The notes under the pieces were generated by a model that did not search any database, had not been told where the DNA came from, and saw only the letters and a program-made list of their open reading frames with translations. A stretch of 64,000 bases of DNA from Flavobacterium ammonificans. Lineage in GTDB: Bacteria > Bacteroidota > Bacteroidia > Flavobacteriales > Flavobacteriaceae. Location of the stretch: NCBI RefSeq assembly GCF_020885975.1, contig NZ_AP025183.1:868001-932000 (forward strand). The letters are read 5' to 3'. The position numbers and the translations under genes were made by a program. Shown here piece by piece: positions 45,793-53,837 of this stretch; positions within the stretch are counted from its first letter, which is position 1, and each line of letters opens with the position of its first letter.

Positions 45793-48700
45793 ATGTATTT
45801 AATATTTGATACCGAAACCACAGGTTTACCAAAGCGTTGGGACGCACCAATCACCGATACTAACAACTGGCCACGTTGTATACAAATTGCTTGGCAGTTG
45901 CACGATGATATGGGAAAACTCATCGAGCATCAAGATTATTTGGTCAAACCAGAAGGCTTTAATATTCCTTATGATGCGGAACGAATTCACGGTATTTCAA
46001 CGGAGTTAGCAGAAGCGGAAGGAATTCCTTTGGCTGAGGTTTTAGAAAAATTCAATAGTTCTTTGGCGAAAGCCAAGTTCATTGTAGGTCAGAATTTAGG
46101 TTTTGACGTCAATATTATGGGATGTGAATTCCATCGAATGAGCATGGAATCGCCAATGGCATCATTACCGGTTTTAGATACCTGTACTGAAGTAACGGCT
46201 TCCCTTTTAAAATTACCCGGCGGTCGTGGAGGGAAATTCAAATTACCTACCCTGACCGAATTGCATAGTTATCTTTTTAATCAGCCATTTGCAGAGGCCC
46301 ACAATGCCACTGCCGATGTGGAGGCTACAACACGATGTTTTTTAGAATTAATTCGACGCGAAATATTTACTAAGGAAGAATTAGATGTACCCGCTTCCTA
46401 TTTCCAAGATTTCCAAAATAGAAACCCGAGAACGATTGAACTAATTGGTTTACAACACATCAATTTAAAAGAAGCTTCGGATCGAATTCGTCAACAGTTC
46501 GGAGAGAAACAAGCACCTACGGTTTCGAAACAAACACTTTCAGACAATAAAAAAGTATTAATTGATGCTGATTTTGTGCACCTTCATAATCATACTCAGT
46601 TTTCGGTTTTGCAATCTACCATAAGTGTTGCTGCATTAGTAAAAGCTGCAGCTAAACATAAAATGCCTGCTGTGGCAATGACAGATCACGCCAATTTAAT
46701 GGGAGCGTTTCATTTTGTTCGCGATATTTTAGCCCATAATAAATCAGTTGCAACCAAAAACAAAGAAGCGGTTGAAAAAGGAGAAGAACCAACAGAGGTT
46801 CCTATGAAACCCATTGTAGGTTGTGAGTTTTTTGTTTGCGACAATCATAAAGACAAGTCTCGTAAAGACAATGGGTACCAAATTGTTCTTTTGGCAAAAA
46901 CCAAAAAGGGCTATCATAATTTGGCTAAAATGTCTTCGATTGCGCATACCGAAGGCTTTTATTATGTACCTAGAATTGATAAAAAAGTAATTCAAGAGTA
47001 CAAAGAAGATATTATTGTTTTATCAGGTAATCTTTATGGCGAAATCCCAAACAAAGTTTTGAACTTGGGTGAAAACCAAGCCGAAGAAGCCTTGCTTTGG
47101 TGGAAAAATGAATTCCAAAACGATTTTTATATTGAGGTTATGCGCCACAATCAAGAAGATGAAAATCGGGTGAATACCGCTTTGATTGCTTTGGCTAGAA
47201 AGCACCAAGTGAAGCTGGTTGCGACCAATAATATTTTTTATATCGATAAAGAAAATGCCAATGCCCACGATATTTTATTGTGTGTGCGCGATGGTGAAAA
47301 ACAAACTACACCAATAGGCCGAGGTCGTGGTTACCGTTACGGTTTGCCTAATCAAGAATATTATTTCAAGTCGGGCGATGAGATGAAACAACTTTTCAAC
47401 GACTTGCCTGAAGCGATTTCCAATATTGCTGAAATTGTAGATAAAATTGAAATTTATGATTTAGCCCGTGACGTTTTATTGCCAAAGTTCGAAATTCCAT
47501 CGGAGTTTTTAGTTCCAGAAGATGAGGCAGACGGTGGAAAACGAGGTGAAAATAAGTATTTGCGTTACCTTACTTTTGAAGGAGCCAAAAAACGCTACCC
47601 TGAGATTACTCCCGAAATACAAGAGCGTTTGGACTTTGAGTTGATGACAATTGAAAACTCAGGTTATCCAGGTTACTTTTTGATTGTGCAAGATTTCATT
47701 GCTGAAGCAAGAAATATGGGCGTGTCTGTCGGTCCAGGAAGGGGTTCGGCAGCAGGATCAGTAGTGGCGTATTGTTTGAAAATTACGAATATTGATCCAC
47801 TAAAATACAACTTGCTTTTTGAGCGTTTCTTGAATCCCGATCGTGTGTCTTTACCCGATATTGATATTGATTTTGATGATGAAGGGCGAAGCAGTGTGAT
47901 GGACTATGTGATTCGAAAATATGGTTCCAAACAAGTAGCTCAGATTATTACCTATGGTAAAATGGCAACGAAATCGGCTATTCGTGATACAGCACGTGTA
48001 TTGGATTTACCCTTATTTGAGGCCGATAAAATTGCGAAGTTAATTCCTGGCATGATGCCCTCGAAATGGAATTTGGCTCGTTTTTTAAACGAAGACGATG
48101 CTTTGATCAAGAAAACAGTTCGTCCAGAAGAATACGATAAAATCAAAGAATTAATTGCCTTAGCTGGTGGAACAGATTTAGGAGGACAAACCATACAACA
48201 AGCTAAAGTTTTAGAGGGAAATCTTCGAAACACAGGAATTCACGCTTGCGGTGTGATTATTACCCCTGATGACATTACAAATTTTGTACCGGTTGCAACT
48301 GCCAAAGATTCGGATTTGTACGTGACCCAATTTGATAACTCGGTGGTAGAAAGTGCCGGTTTATTAAAGATGGACTTCTTGGGGTTGAAAACCCTAACCT
48401 TAATTAAAGATACGGTTAAATTAGTGAAATACAGATCTGGAATCGATTTAAATCCAGATGAATTTCCTATTGACGATTTAAAAACATATGAACTTTTTCA
48501 ACGTGGTGAGACAGTAGGGATTTTCCAATATGAGAGTCCTGGGATGCAGAAATACATGAAGGAATTAAAGCCGACGGTTTTTCCTGATTTGATTGCCATG
48601 AACGCCTTGTATCGTCCAGGTCCAATTGCTTATATCCCGAGTTTTATTAAACGTAAAAATGGAGAAGAGCCTATTGTGTATGACTTAGATGATTGCGAAG

Positions 48701-50334
48701 AGTTGTTGAAAGACACCTACGGAATTACGGTTTACCAAGAGCAGGTAATGCTTTTGTCGCAAAAATTAGCTGATTTCTCAAAAGGGGATGCCGACGTTTT
48801 GCGAAAAGCAATGGGGAAAAAGATGATTGATGTCTTGGCTAAAATGGAACCGAAATTCATTGAGCAAGCCATGGCAAAAGGACACGCCAAAGACAAATTA
48901 GAGAAAATTTGGAACGACTGGAAGGCTTTTGCCGAATATGCGTTTAATAAATCGCACTCTACTTGTTACGCTTGGATTGCCTATCAAACCGCTTATTTGA
49001 AAGCTAATTATCCTGCTGAATATATGGCTGCGGTACTTTCAAACAATATGAGCGATATCAAACAAGTGTCGTTTTTTATGGAAGAATGTAAGCGAATGGG
49101 ATTGCAGGTTTTAGGTCCAGACGTAAATGAGTCGTTTTATAAATTTACGGTAAACGATGATTATGCTGTTCGTTTTGGAATGGGAGCGATAAAAGGAGTA
49201 GGGTCTGGTGCTGTAGCAACTATTGTCGAGAACAGAAAAGACGGAAAATACAAGTCGATTTTTGATTTGACTAAACGTATTGATTTGCGTGCCGCGAATA
49301 AAAAAGCATTAGAGAATCTAGCTTTAGCCGGAGGATTTGATTCGTTTGAAGGTACGACTCGTGCACAATATTTTCATGATGATGGCGACGGAATTACTTT
49401 TTATGAAAAAGCAATGCGTTACGGGGCCAAGTTCCAAGAAAACGAAAATTCATCACAAGTGAGTTTGTTTGGAGAAAGTAGCGATGTGCAAATCGCCGAG
49501 CCTGTGGTGCCGCCCTGTGAGGATTGGAGTACCATGGAAAAATTAGCCAAGGAGAAAGAAGTCGTTGGAATTTATATTTCTGGACATCCTTTGGATGATT
49601 ATAAATTTGAGATGAAACACTTTTGCAATGCCAAATTGGAAGCGCTGAAACATTTAGAGCATTATGTAGGGAAAACGCTTTCTTTTGGAGGAATTATCAA
49701 TAACGTGCAGCACAGAGTGGCTAAAAACGGTAAAGGTTGGGCTTCTTTTTTTCTGGAAGGCTATGACGAAAGCTACGAGTTTAGAATCTTTGGAGAAGAG
49801 TATTTGAAATTTCGTCACTTTTTGATTCAGAACAATTTTACTTATATGCGTGTTTTGGTAAAAGAAGGATGGGCAGATAAAGAAACCGGTAAAAAAGGAG
49901 AACCTCGATTGCAATTTACATTAATCCAATATTTACAAGATGTTTTACCGTCATTTGCTAAAAAATTAGTTTTGTTATTGAACATCAACGATATTCAAAC
50001 TGATTTTATCCAGCAATTGAACCAACTTTTTCAAGAGAACAAAGGAGATAACACGGTTACTTTTGAAATAATGGAATTGGAAAAAATCACAAAAATTGTA
50101 GAAACCACCTCTGAAATTTCGGATACTGAAGAAGAAATTTTTGTAGAAGAAACCGATGGCGATGAGGTAGATGTTCCATTAATGGAAGCGCAAAAAATCA
50201 GCTCAACAACTGAAGTGGAAGAAATCAATGTGGTAACTAAATTAAGTATGCCAAGTCGCAAATTGAAAGTCAAAATATCCAATGAATTGCTTTTTGAATT
50301 GGAAAAAAGACAAATTAATTTTAAATTGAATTAG
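45793..50334 (+). CDS. dnaE: DNA polymerase III alpha subunit with fused N-terminal 3'-5' exonuclease
   Basis: This 1513-residue replicative polymerase is about 350 residues longer than E. coli DnaE. The extra N-terminal domain (1 to about 200) is a DEDDh proofreading exonuclease: FDTETTG gives D6 and E8, GFDV gives D105, and H170/D175 form HxxxxD. Then come a PHP domain (HLHNHT near residue 263), the polymerase palm with DIDIDFDDE near 690, and a C-terminal OB-fold (about 1290-1350). A highly acidic stretch lies near residue 1440. The exonuclease and polymerase in one chain would replace the separate epsilon subunit for proofreading. Start and end are clear. Confidence 0.95.
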   Translation: MYLIFDTETTGLPKRWDAPITDTNNWPRCIQIAWQLHDDMGKLIEHQDYLVKPEGFNIPYDAERIHGISTELAEAEGIPLAEVLEKFNSSLAKAKFIVGQNLGFDVNIMGCEFHRMSMESPMASLPVLDTCTEVTASLLKLPGGRGGKFKLPTLTELHSYLFNQPFAEAHNATADVEATTRCFLELIRREIFTKEELDVPASYFQDFQNRNPRTIELIGLQHINLKEASDRIRQQFGEKQAPTVSKQTLSDNKKVLIDADFVHLHNHTQFSVLQSTISVAALVKAAAKHKMPAVAMTDHANLMGAFHFVRDILAHNKSVATKNKEAVEKGEEPTEVPMKPIVGCEFFVCDNHKDKSRKDNGYQIVLLAKTKKGYHNLAKMSSIAHTEGFYYVPRIDKKVIQEYKEDIIVLSGNLYGEIPNKVLNLGENQAEEALLWWKNEFQNDFYIEVMRHNQEDENRVNTALIALARKHQVKLVATNNIFYIDKENANAHDILLCVRDGEKQTTPIGRGRGYRYGLPNQEYYFKSGDEMKQLFNDLPEAISNIAEIVDKIEIYDLARDVLLPKFEIPSEFLVPEDEADGGKRGENKYLRYLTFEGAKKRYPEITPEIQERLDFELMTIENSGYPGYFLIVQDFIAEARNMGVSVGPGRGSAAGSVVAYCLKITNIDPLKYNLLFERFLNPDRVSLPDIDIDFDDEGRSSVMDYVIRKYGSKQVAQIITYGKMATKSAIRDTARVLDLPLFEADKIAKLIPGMMPSKWNLARFLNEDDALIKKTVRPEEYDKIKELIALAGGTDLGGQTIQQAKVLEGNLRNTGIHACGVIITPDDITNFVPVATAKDSDLYVTQFDNSVVESAGLLKMDFLGLKTLTLIKDTVKLVKYRSGIDLNPDEFPIDDLKTYELFQRGETVGIFQYESPGMQKYMKELKPTVFPDLIAMNALYRPGPIAYIPSFIKRKNGEEPIVYDLDDCEELLKDTYGITVYQEQVMLLSQKLADFSKGDADVLRKAMGKKMIDVLAKMEPKFIEQAMAKGHAKDKLEKIWNDWKAFAEYAFNKSHSTCYAWIAYQTAYLKANYPAEYMAAVLSNNMSDIKQVSFFMEECKRMGLQVLGPDVNESFYKFTVNDDYAVRFGMGAIKGVGSGAVATIVENRKDGKYKSIFDLTKRIDLRAANKKALENLALAGGFDSFEGTTRAQYFHDDGDGITFYEKAMRYGAKFQENENSSQVSLFGESSDVQIAEPVVPPCEDWSTMEKLAKEKEVVGIYISGHPLDDYKFEMKHFCNAKLEALKHLEHYVGKTLSFGGIINNVQHRVAKNGKGWASFFLEGYDESYEFRIFGEEYLKFRHFLIQNNFTYMRVLVKEGWADKETGKKGEPRLQFTLIQYLQDVLPSFAKKLVLLLNINDIQTDFIQQLNQLFQENKGDNTVTFEIMELEKITKIVETTSEISDTEEEIFVEETDGDEVDVPLMEAQKISSTTEVEEINVVTKLSMPSRKLKVKISNELLFELEKRQINFKLN

Positions 50335-50448
50335 TAAATAAACAATGGCAATACTTTCATAACCAAAACTAATTTGGGAATGATAAGAAAATGATTTTTA
50401 ATTAATAGATTTGCAGAACATTAATAAACAAACAAAAACATAGATATT

Positions 50449-50766
50449 ATGGCATTAGCAATAACAGATGCTACTTTTGACGAAGTAGTTTTAAAATCAG
50501 ACAAACCGGTTTTAGTAGATTTTTGGGCGGCTTGGTGTGGACCATGTAGAATGGTTGGACCAATCGTTGATGAATTGAGTAATGAATACGAAGGCAAAGT
50601 AGTTGTTGGGAAAGTGGATGTAGATGCTAACCAAGAATTTGCTGCAAAATACGGTGTTAGAAACATTCCTACAGTTTTGATTTTCAAAAATGGAGAAGTA
50701 GTAGGTAAGCAAGTTGGAGTTGCTCCAAAACAAACCTATGCAGATAGTTTAGACGCATTGTTGTAA
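50449..50766 (+). CDS. trxA: thioredoxin
   Basis: This 105-residue protein is an ordinary thioredoxin that reduces protein disulfides. The redox pair is C30-G-P-C33 in [11 protein letters not shown], and the cis-proline segment NIPTVLIF is present. It follows dnaE by 114 bases and has its own terminator. Confidence 0.97.
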   Translation: MALAITDATFDEVVLKSDKPVLVDFWAAWCGPCRMVGPIVDELSNEYEGKVVVGKVDVDANQEFAAKYGVRNIPTVLIFKNGEVVGKQVGVAPKQTYADSLDALL

Positions 50767-50786
50767 TCAACTGATTGCATTATTTT

Positions 50787-50818
50787 AAAAAAGGGTTGGC
50801 GAAAGTCAATCCTTTTTT
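50787..50818 (+). terminator. terminator of trxA
   Basis: AAAAAAGGGTTGGC and GTCAATCCTTTTTT pair around a GAAA loop (two G-T wobbles) and run into Ts. Confidence 0.85.
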
Positions 50819-50858
50819 ATTGTATATAAAGTACCAATCGTTTTCCTATATTTGAATT

Positions 50859-51785
50859 ATGAAAGTTGAATCGCAAAGAGATATTGTTTCTAGTTTTCAG
50901 AATTTGGAGTTATTGGCTCATCAAGTGGTGGAAGGATTTATTTCAGGGATGCACAAGAGTCCTTTTCATGGTTTTTCTGCAGAATTTGCAGAGCATAAAT
51001 TGTACAATTCTGGAGAAAGTACCAAACACATCGACTGGAAATTATTTGCCAAAACCGATAGGCTGTATACCAAGCAATATGAAGAAGAAACTAATTTGCG
51101 TTGCCACTTAATTATAGATAATTCTTCTTCCATGCATTATCCTAATTTAAATGATGGGCAGTTTTTTTATGAAAATAAAATTGGATTTTCAGTACTTGCT
51201 TCAGCTGTATTGATGAACGTTTTAAAAAAGCAACGTGATGCAGTGGGATTAAGTGTTTTTTCAGATCAATACGAATACTATGCGCCAGAGAAAGGGAGTG
51301 ATCGCCACCATCGAATGCTTTTGAATACATTAGAAAGTCTTTTGGAACGCCCCAAAGTAACCAAAACTACTGATACGATTACGTATTTGCATCAAATTGC
51401 GGAGAAGATTCATCGCCGTTCTATGATTATTTTGTTTACCGATATGTTTCAATCAGAAAATGAAGCGGCTTTGTTTAGTGCCTTACAACATTTGAAGCAC
51501 AACAAACACAAAGTTGTTATATTTCATGTTTATGATGCTAAATCAGAGTTGGATTTAGATTTTGATAATAGACCCCGAAAGTTTGTGGATATTGAAACAG
51601 GTGAAGAAGTTCCTGTTTTTGCTGATTCAGTTCAGAAAGAGTATGAAAATTCAGTTTCAAACTATTTCAAAAAATTAGCATTATCATGTGCTCAAAATAG
51701 AATTCAATATGTTCCAGTGGAAGTAGGGCAAAATTTTAAAAAAATATTACTTACCTATTTCGTTGAGAAACAAAACTTTGGTTAA
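50859..51785 (+). CDS. DUF58 domain protein (VWA-like)
   Basis: This 308-residue protein belongs to DUF58, usually found near MoxR-type AAA ATPases. A VWA-type MIDAS pattern DNSSSM sits near residue 88. The usual partner ATPase is not in this window. The -7 box TATATTTG at 50847-50854 is only four bases from the ATG, so the mRNA may have no leader. The start is supported by conserved family residues (SSFQNLELLAHQVVEGFISGMHKSPFHG). The function is not known. Confidence 0.88.
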   Translation: MKVESQRDIVSSFQNLELLAHQVVEGFISGMHKSPFHGFSAEFAEHKLYNSGESTKHIDWKLFAKTDRLYTKQYEEETNLRCHLIIDNSSSMHYPNLNDGQFFYENKIGFSVLASAVLMNVLKKQRDAVGLSVFSDQYEYYAPEKGSDRHHRMLLNTLESLLERPKVTKTTDTITYLHQIAEKIHRRSMIILFTDMFQSENEAALFSALQHLKHNKHKVVIFHVYDAKSELDLDFDNRPRKFVDIETGEEVPVFADSVQKEYENSVSNYFKKLALSCAQNRIQYVPVEVGQNFKKILLTYFVEKQNFG

Positions 51786-51822
51786 TTCTAGTTTAGAATA
51801 TTTAATTTTTTTATCAAAACAC

Positions 51823-51852
51823 TTGTATAAAAGGAAATCTGTTGTATATTTG
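51823..51852 (+). promoter_or_regulatory. promoter of tRNA-Asp
   Basis: TTG at 51823-51825, a 19-base spacer and TATATTTG at 51845-51852 match the Bacteroidota consensus, 18 bases before the tRNA 5' end. Confidence 0.75.
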
Positions 51853-51870
51853 CAACCGCAATTAAGCAGA

Positions 51871-51944
51871 GGTTTGGTAGTTCAGTTGGTTAGAATACAT
51901 GCCTGTCACGCATGGGGTCGCGGGTTCGAGTCCCGTCCAGACCG
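51871..51944 (+). tRNA. tRNA-Asp (GTC)
   Basis: This 74-base tRNA has acceptor stem GGTTTGG/CCAGACC (one G-T pair), anticodon stem-loop CATGC-CTGTCAC-GCATG (anticodon GTC) and T-arm CGGGTTCGAGTCCCG. The CCA end is not encoded. Confidence 0.96.
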
Positions 51945-51949
51945 CTAAA

Positions 51950-51989
51950 TTGGGAAAAGCACTTCGTAATGAAGTGCTTTTTTGCCCAA
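51950..51989 (+). terminator. terminator after tRNA-Asp
   Basis: AAAAGCACTTC/GAAGTGCTTTT with a 5-base loop, extended by TTGGG...CCCAA outside, forms a long hairpin with a T-run. Confidence 0.85.
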
Positions 51990-52019
51990 AAACGGTATCT
52001 AAAGCTAGTTGTGTTGTTT

Positions 52020-52110
52020 GGTCGGCCTTGTAAGCTGACCTGGTTTAGTAGTTAGACCGATGAAAAGCTTTCCAGAAATTCTGATTTTCAGAACTAAGGA
52101 TAGCTTTTTT
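52020..52110 (+). ncRNA. candidate small RNA with three stem-loops and terminator
   Basis: No ORF covers this stretch. Stem 1 (52020-52040) is GGTCGGC/GCTGACC with a 7-base loop; one pair is G-T. Stem 2 (52042-52058) is GGTTTA paired with TAGACC around a 5-base loop, with one G-T pair. Stem 3 (52063-52108) has a 7-base base AAAAGCT/AGCTTTT, a short bulge, CC/GG and an inner TTCTGA/TCAGAA hairpin; six Ts end it. A TTTG (51981) and a one-mismatch -7 (TAGTTGTG, 52006-52013) with 21 bases between would start transcription at about 52020. This is inference from sequence only. Confidence 0.4.
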
Positions 52111-52307
52111 GATTTAAGACTGTACTAAAACGATATAGTGGTTTTATTTTACTCTTCAATATTAGTTTTTCAGAAATCCATTCTAAAAGAAAACCAACTT
52201 TACTTTCCTTTTTTTTATTCTTTCTATCAAGATTTGGTGCTTAATAAAGCTACTCAAAAAAATAATTGTATTTTTATAAAAAATTAGTTCTATTCAAAAC
52301 CTTTACA

Positions 52308-52784
52308 TTGAAACATTTTTTTCTTTTTTTAGTAGTCCTATTGTTCAATTCATGTCAGTATTTTGATAGGCTTGTGCCTTCTGAAAAGGAATTATTGGCA
52401 AAAGAATTGAAAGAAATCAACTGGAAAGAAGTAGATGAATTTCCTTCGGTTGCAGATTGCGAAAAAATCGATGATAAAACTCAACGACAACAATGTTTTT
52501 TCGAAATACTAACCCAGTTAATTCAAGAGAAATTGAGTGTTGATACTTTATCAGTTCTTTACCCAGAATTAGATACTATTGAGGTGAAAGTAACTGTTTT
52601 TCCTAATTCAACGATGCAATTTGAACCGCAATTTCCTAAAGATTCAGTGGCGTATGATACGATCAAAATTGACAGTATTTTAAAAGCACGTCTAGTGGAT
52701 TTTCCAAAAGTGAATCCAGCAATTAAACGCGGCATTCCTGTCAAAACACAATTTGTACTTCCTGTTATACTAAAAGTCGAGTAG
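52308..52784 (+). CDS. hypothetical lipoprotein
   Basis: This protein reads as a lipoprotein from a TTG start at 52308: (L/M)KHFFLFLVVLLFNSC, with a clear lipobox (LFNSC, Cys about residue 16). The remaining 140 residues are acidic and helical and have no recognised domain. No ATG or GTG is available in frame nearby, so TTG is the likely start. It ends at 52784, and the next gene (ruvC) follows 24 bases later. Confidence 0.7.
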   Translation: MKHFFLFLVVLLFNSCQYFDRLVPSEKELLAKELKEINWKEVDEFPSVADCEKIDDKTQRQQCFFEILTQLIQEKLSVDTLSVLYPELDTIEVKVTVFPNSTMQFEPQFPKDSVAYDTIKIDSILKARLVDFPKVNPAIKRGIPVKTQFVLPVILKVE

Positions 52785-52808
52785 TTGCTACCCTTAAACA
52801 AAACTCAA

Positions 52809-53363
52809 TTGGCAAACGAACGCATCATATTAGGAATTGACCCTGGAACCACTATTATGGGTTTTGGATTGATAAAAGTCGTCAATAAAAAGATGGAATT
52901 CTTACAACTGAATGAACTACAATTATCCAAATACGATAATCATTATCAAAAGCTAAAAATCATTTTTGAACGCACTATTGAGCTCATCGAAACACATCAT
53001 CCAGATGAAATAGCAATTGAAGCGCCATTCTTTGGAAAGAACGTGCAATCGATGTTGAAACTAGGTCGCGCTCAAGGAGTAGCAATGGCAGCTGGACTTT
53101 CTCGCGGAATTCCCATTACAGAATACGAACCAAAAAAAATAAAAATGGCCATCACTGGAAACGGTAATGCCAGTAAAGAGCAGGTAGCCAAAATGCTCCA
53201 ACAACTGTTAGGTCTTAAAACATTACCGAAAAACTTAGATTCAACCGATGGTTTAGCTGCCGCAGTTTGTCACTTCTTTAATTCTGGCCGACTAGAAATC
53301 GGAAAAAGTTATTCGGGTTGGGATGCTTTTGTGAAACAAAACGAAGAACGAATTAAGAAATAG
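52809..53363 (+). CDS. ruvC: crossover junction endodeoxyribonuclease RuvC
   Basis: This cuts Holliday junctions during recombination. It has 184 residues from a TTG start (52809), giving MANERIILGIDPG as in other RuvC proteins. The catalytic acids are seen as D10 (LGIDPG), E in IAIEAPFFGKN and the DSTDGLAAAVCH region. An in-frame TTG 24 bases earlier adds eight residues but does not fit the family N-terminus. The gene ends exactly where an inverted repeat begins. Confidence 0.92.
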   Translation: MANERIILGIDPGTTIMGFGLIKVVNKKMEFLQLNELQLSKYDNHYQKLKIIFERTIELIETHHPDEIAIEAPFFGKNVQSMLKLGRAQGVAMAAGLSRGIPITEYEPKKIKMAITGNGNASKEQVAKMLQQLLGLKTLPKNLDSTDGLAAAVCHFFNSGRLEIGKSYSGWDAFVKQNEERIKK

Positions 53364-53393
53364 TGTTCAGTGTGCAGGTTTTAGTGTTCAGTC
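53363..53393. repeat. left inverted repeat of second four-helix-bundle cassette
   Basis: This 31-base arm begins at the last base of the ruvC stop codon. The reverse complement of the right arm (53800-53830) matches at 25 of 31 bases without gaps. The arms read GTGTTCAGTGTGCAG... and its imperfect complement. Confidence 0.7.
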
Positions 53394-53409
53394 AAACTAA
53401 TTTTATTCT

Positions 53410-53784
53410 ATGAGATTTCAAGATTTATTAGCCTACAAAAAAGGATTTATTGTTGCGATGGAAATTTTTGAATTAACGAAAAATTTCCCAAAAGAGGAAA
53501 TCTATTCTTTAACGGATCAAATTCGTAGAAGTTCTAGAAGTGTTACAATAACTATAGCTGAAGCATATAGAAAAAGAGAGTATCCAAAATATTTTCATAG
53601 TAAATTAACTGACGCTGATTCAGAAAATTCAGAGACGCAGGGTTGGTTAGAATACGCTTTAGCTTGTAAATATATTTCACAAGAAATTCACGATTCTATT
53701 CTTGAAAAGTCAAAAGAAGTTGGTAAGCTTATCAATTTTATGATATTAAATCCAGGTAAATTTGGTTCTAAATCTGAAAACTAA
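53410..53784 (+). CDS. four-helix-bundle protein (23S rRNA intervening-sequence / bAvd family), second copy
   Basis: This 124-residue protein begins MRFQDLLAYKKGFIVAMEIFELT and contains DQIRRSSRSVTITIAEAYRKRE, the signature region of the four-helix-bundle family. It differs strongly from the copy at 10230, so it is not a recent duplicate. It lies between ruvC and hemW in the same direction as both, and inverted repeats flank it. The family binds nucleic acid in its best-known settings; no role here is known. Confidence 0.9.
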   Translation: MRFQDLLAYKKGFIVAMEIFELTKNFPKEEIYSLTDQIRRSSRSVTITIAEAYRKREYPKYFHSKLTDADSENSETQGWLEYALACKYISQEIHDSILEKSKEVGKLINFMILNPGKFGSKSEN

Positions 53785-53799
53785 TATTTTCTTAATCTC

Positions 53800-53830
53800 G
53801 TCTGACCACTAAAATCTGACCACTGACCAC
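53800..53830. repeat. right inverted repeat of second four-helix-bundle cassette
   Basis: This is the partner of 53363-53393. It contains a tandem of CTGACCAC and ends 7 bases before the hemW ATG. Confidence 0.7.
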
Positions 53831-53837
53831 TTTAAAA

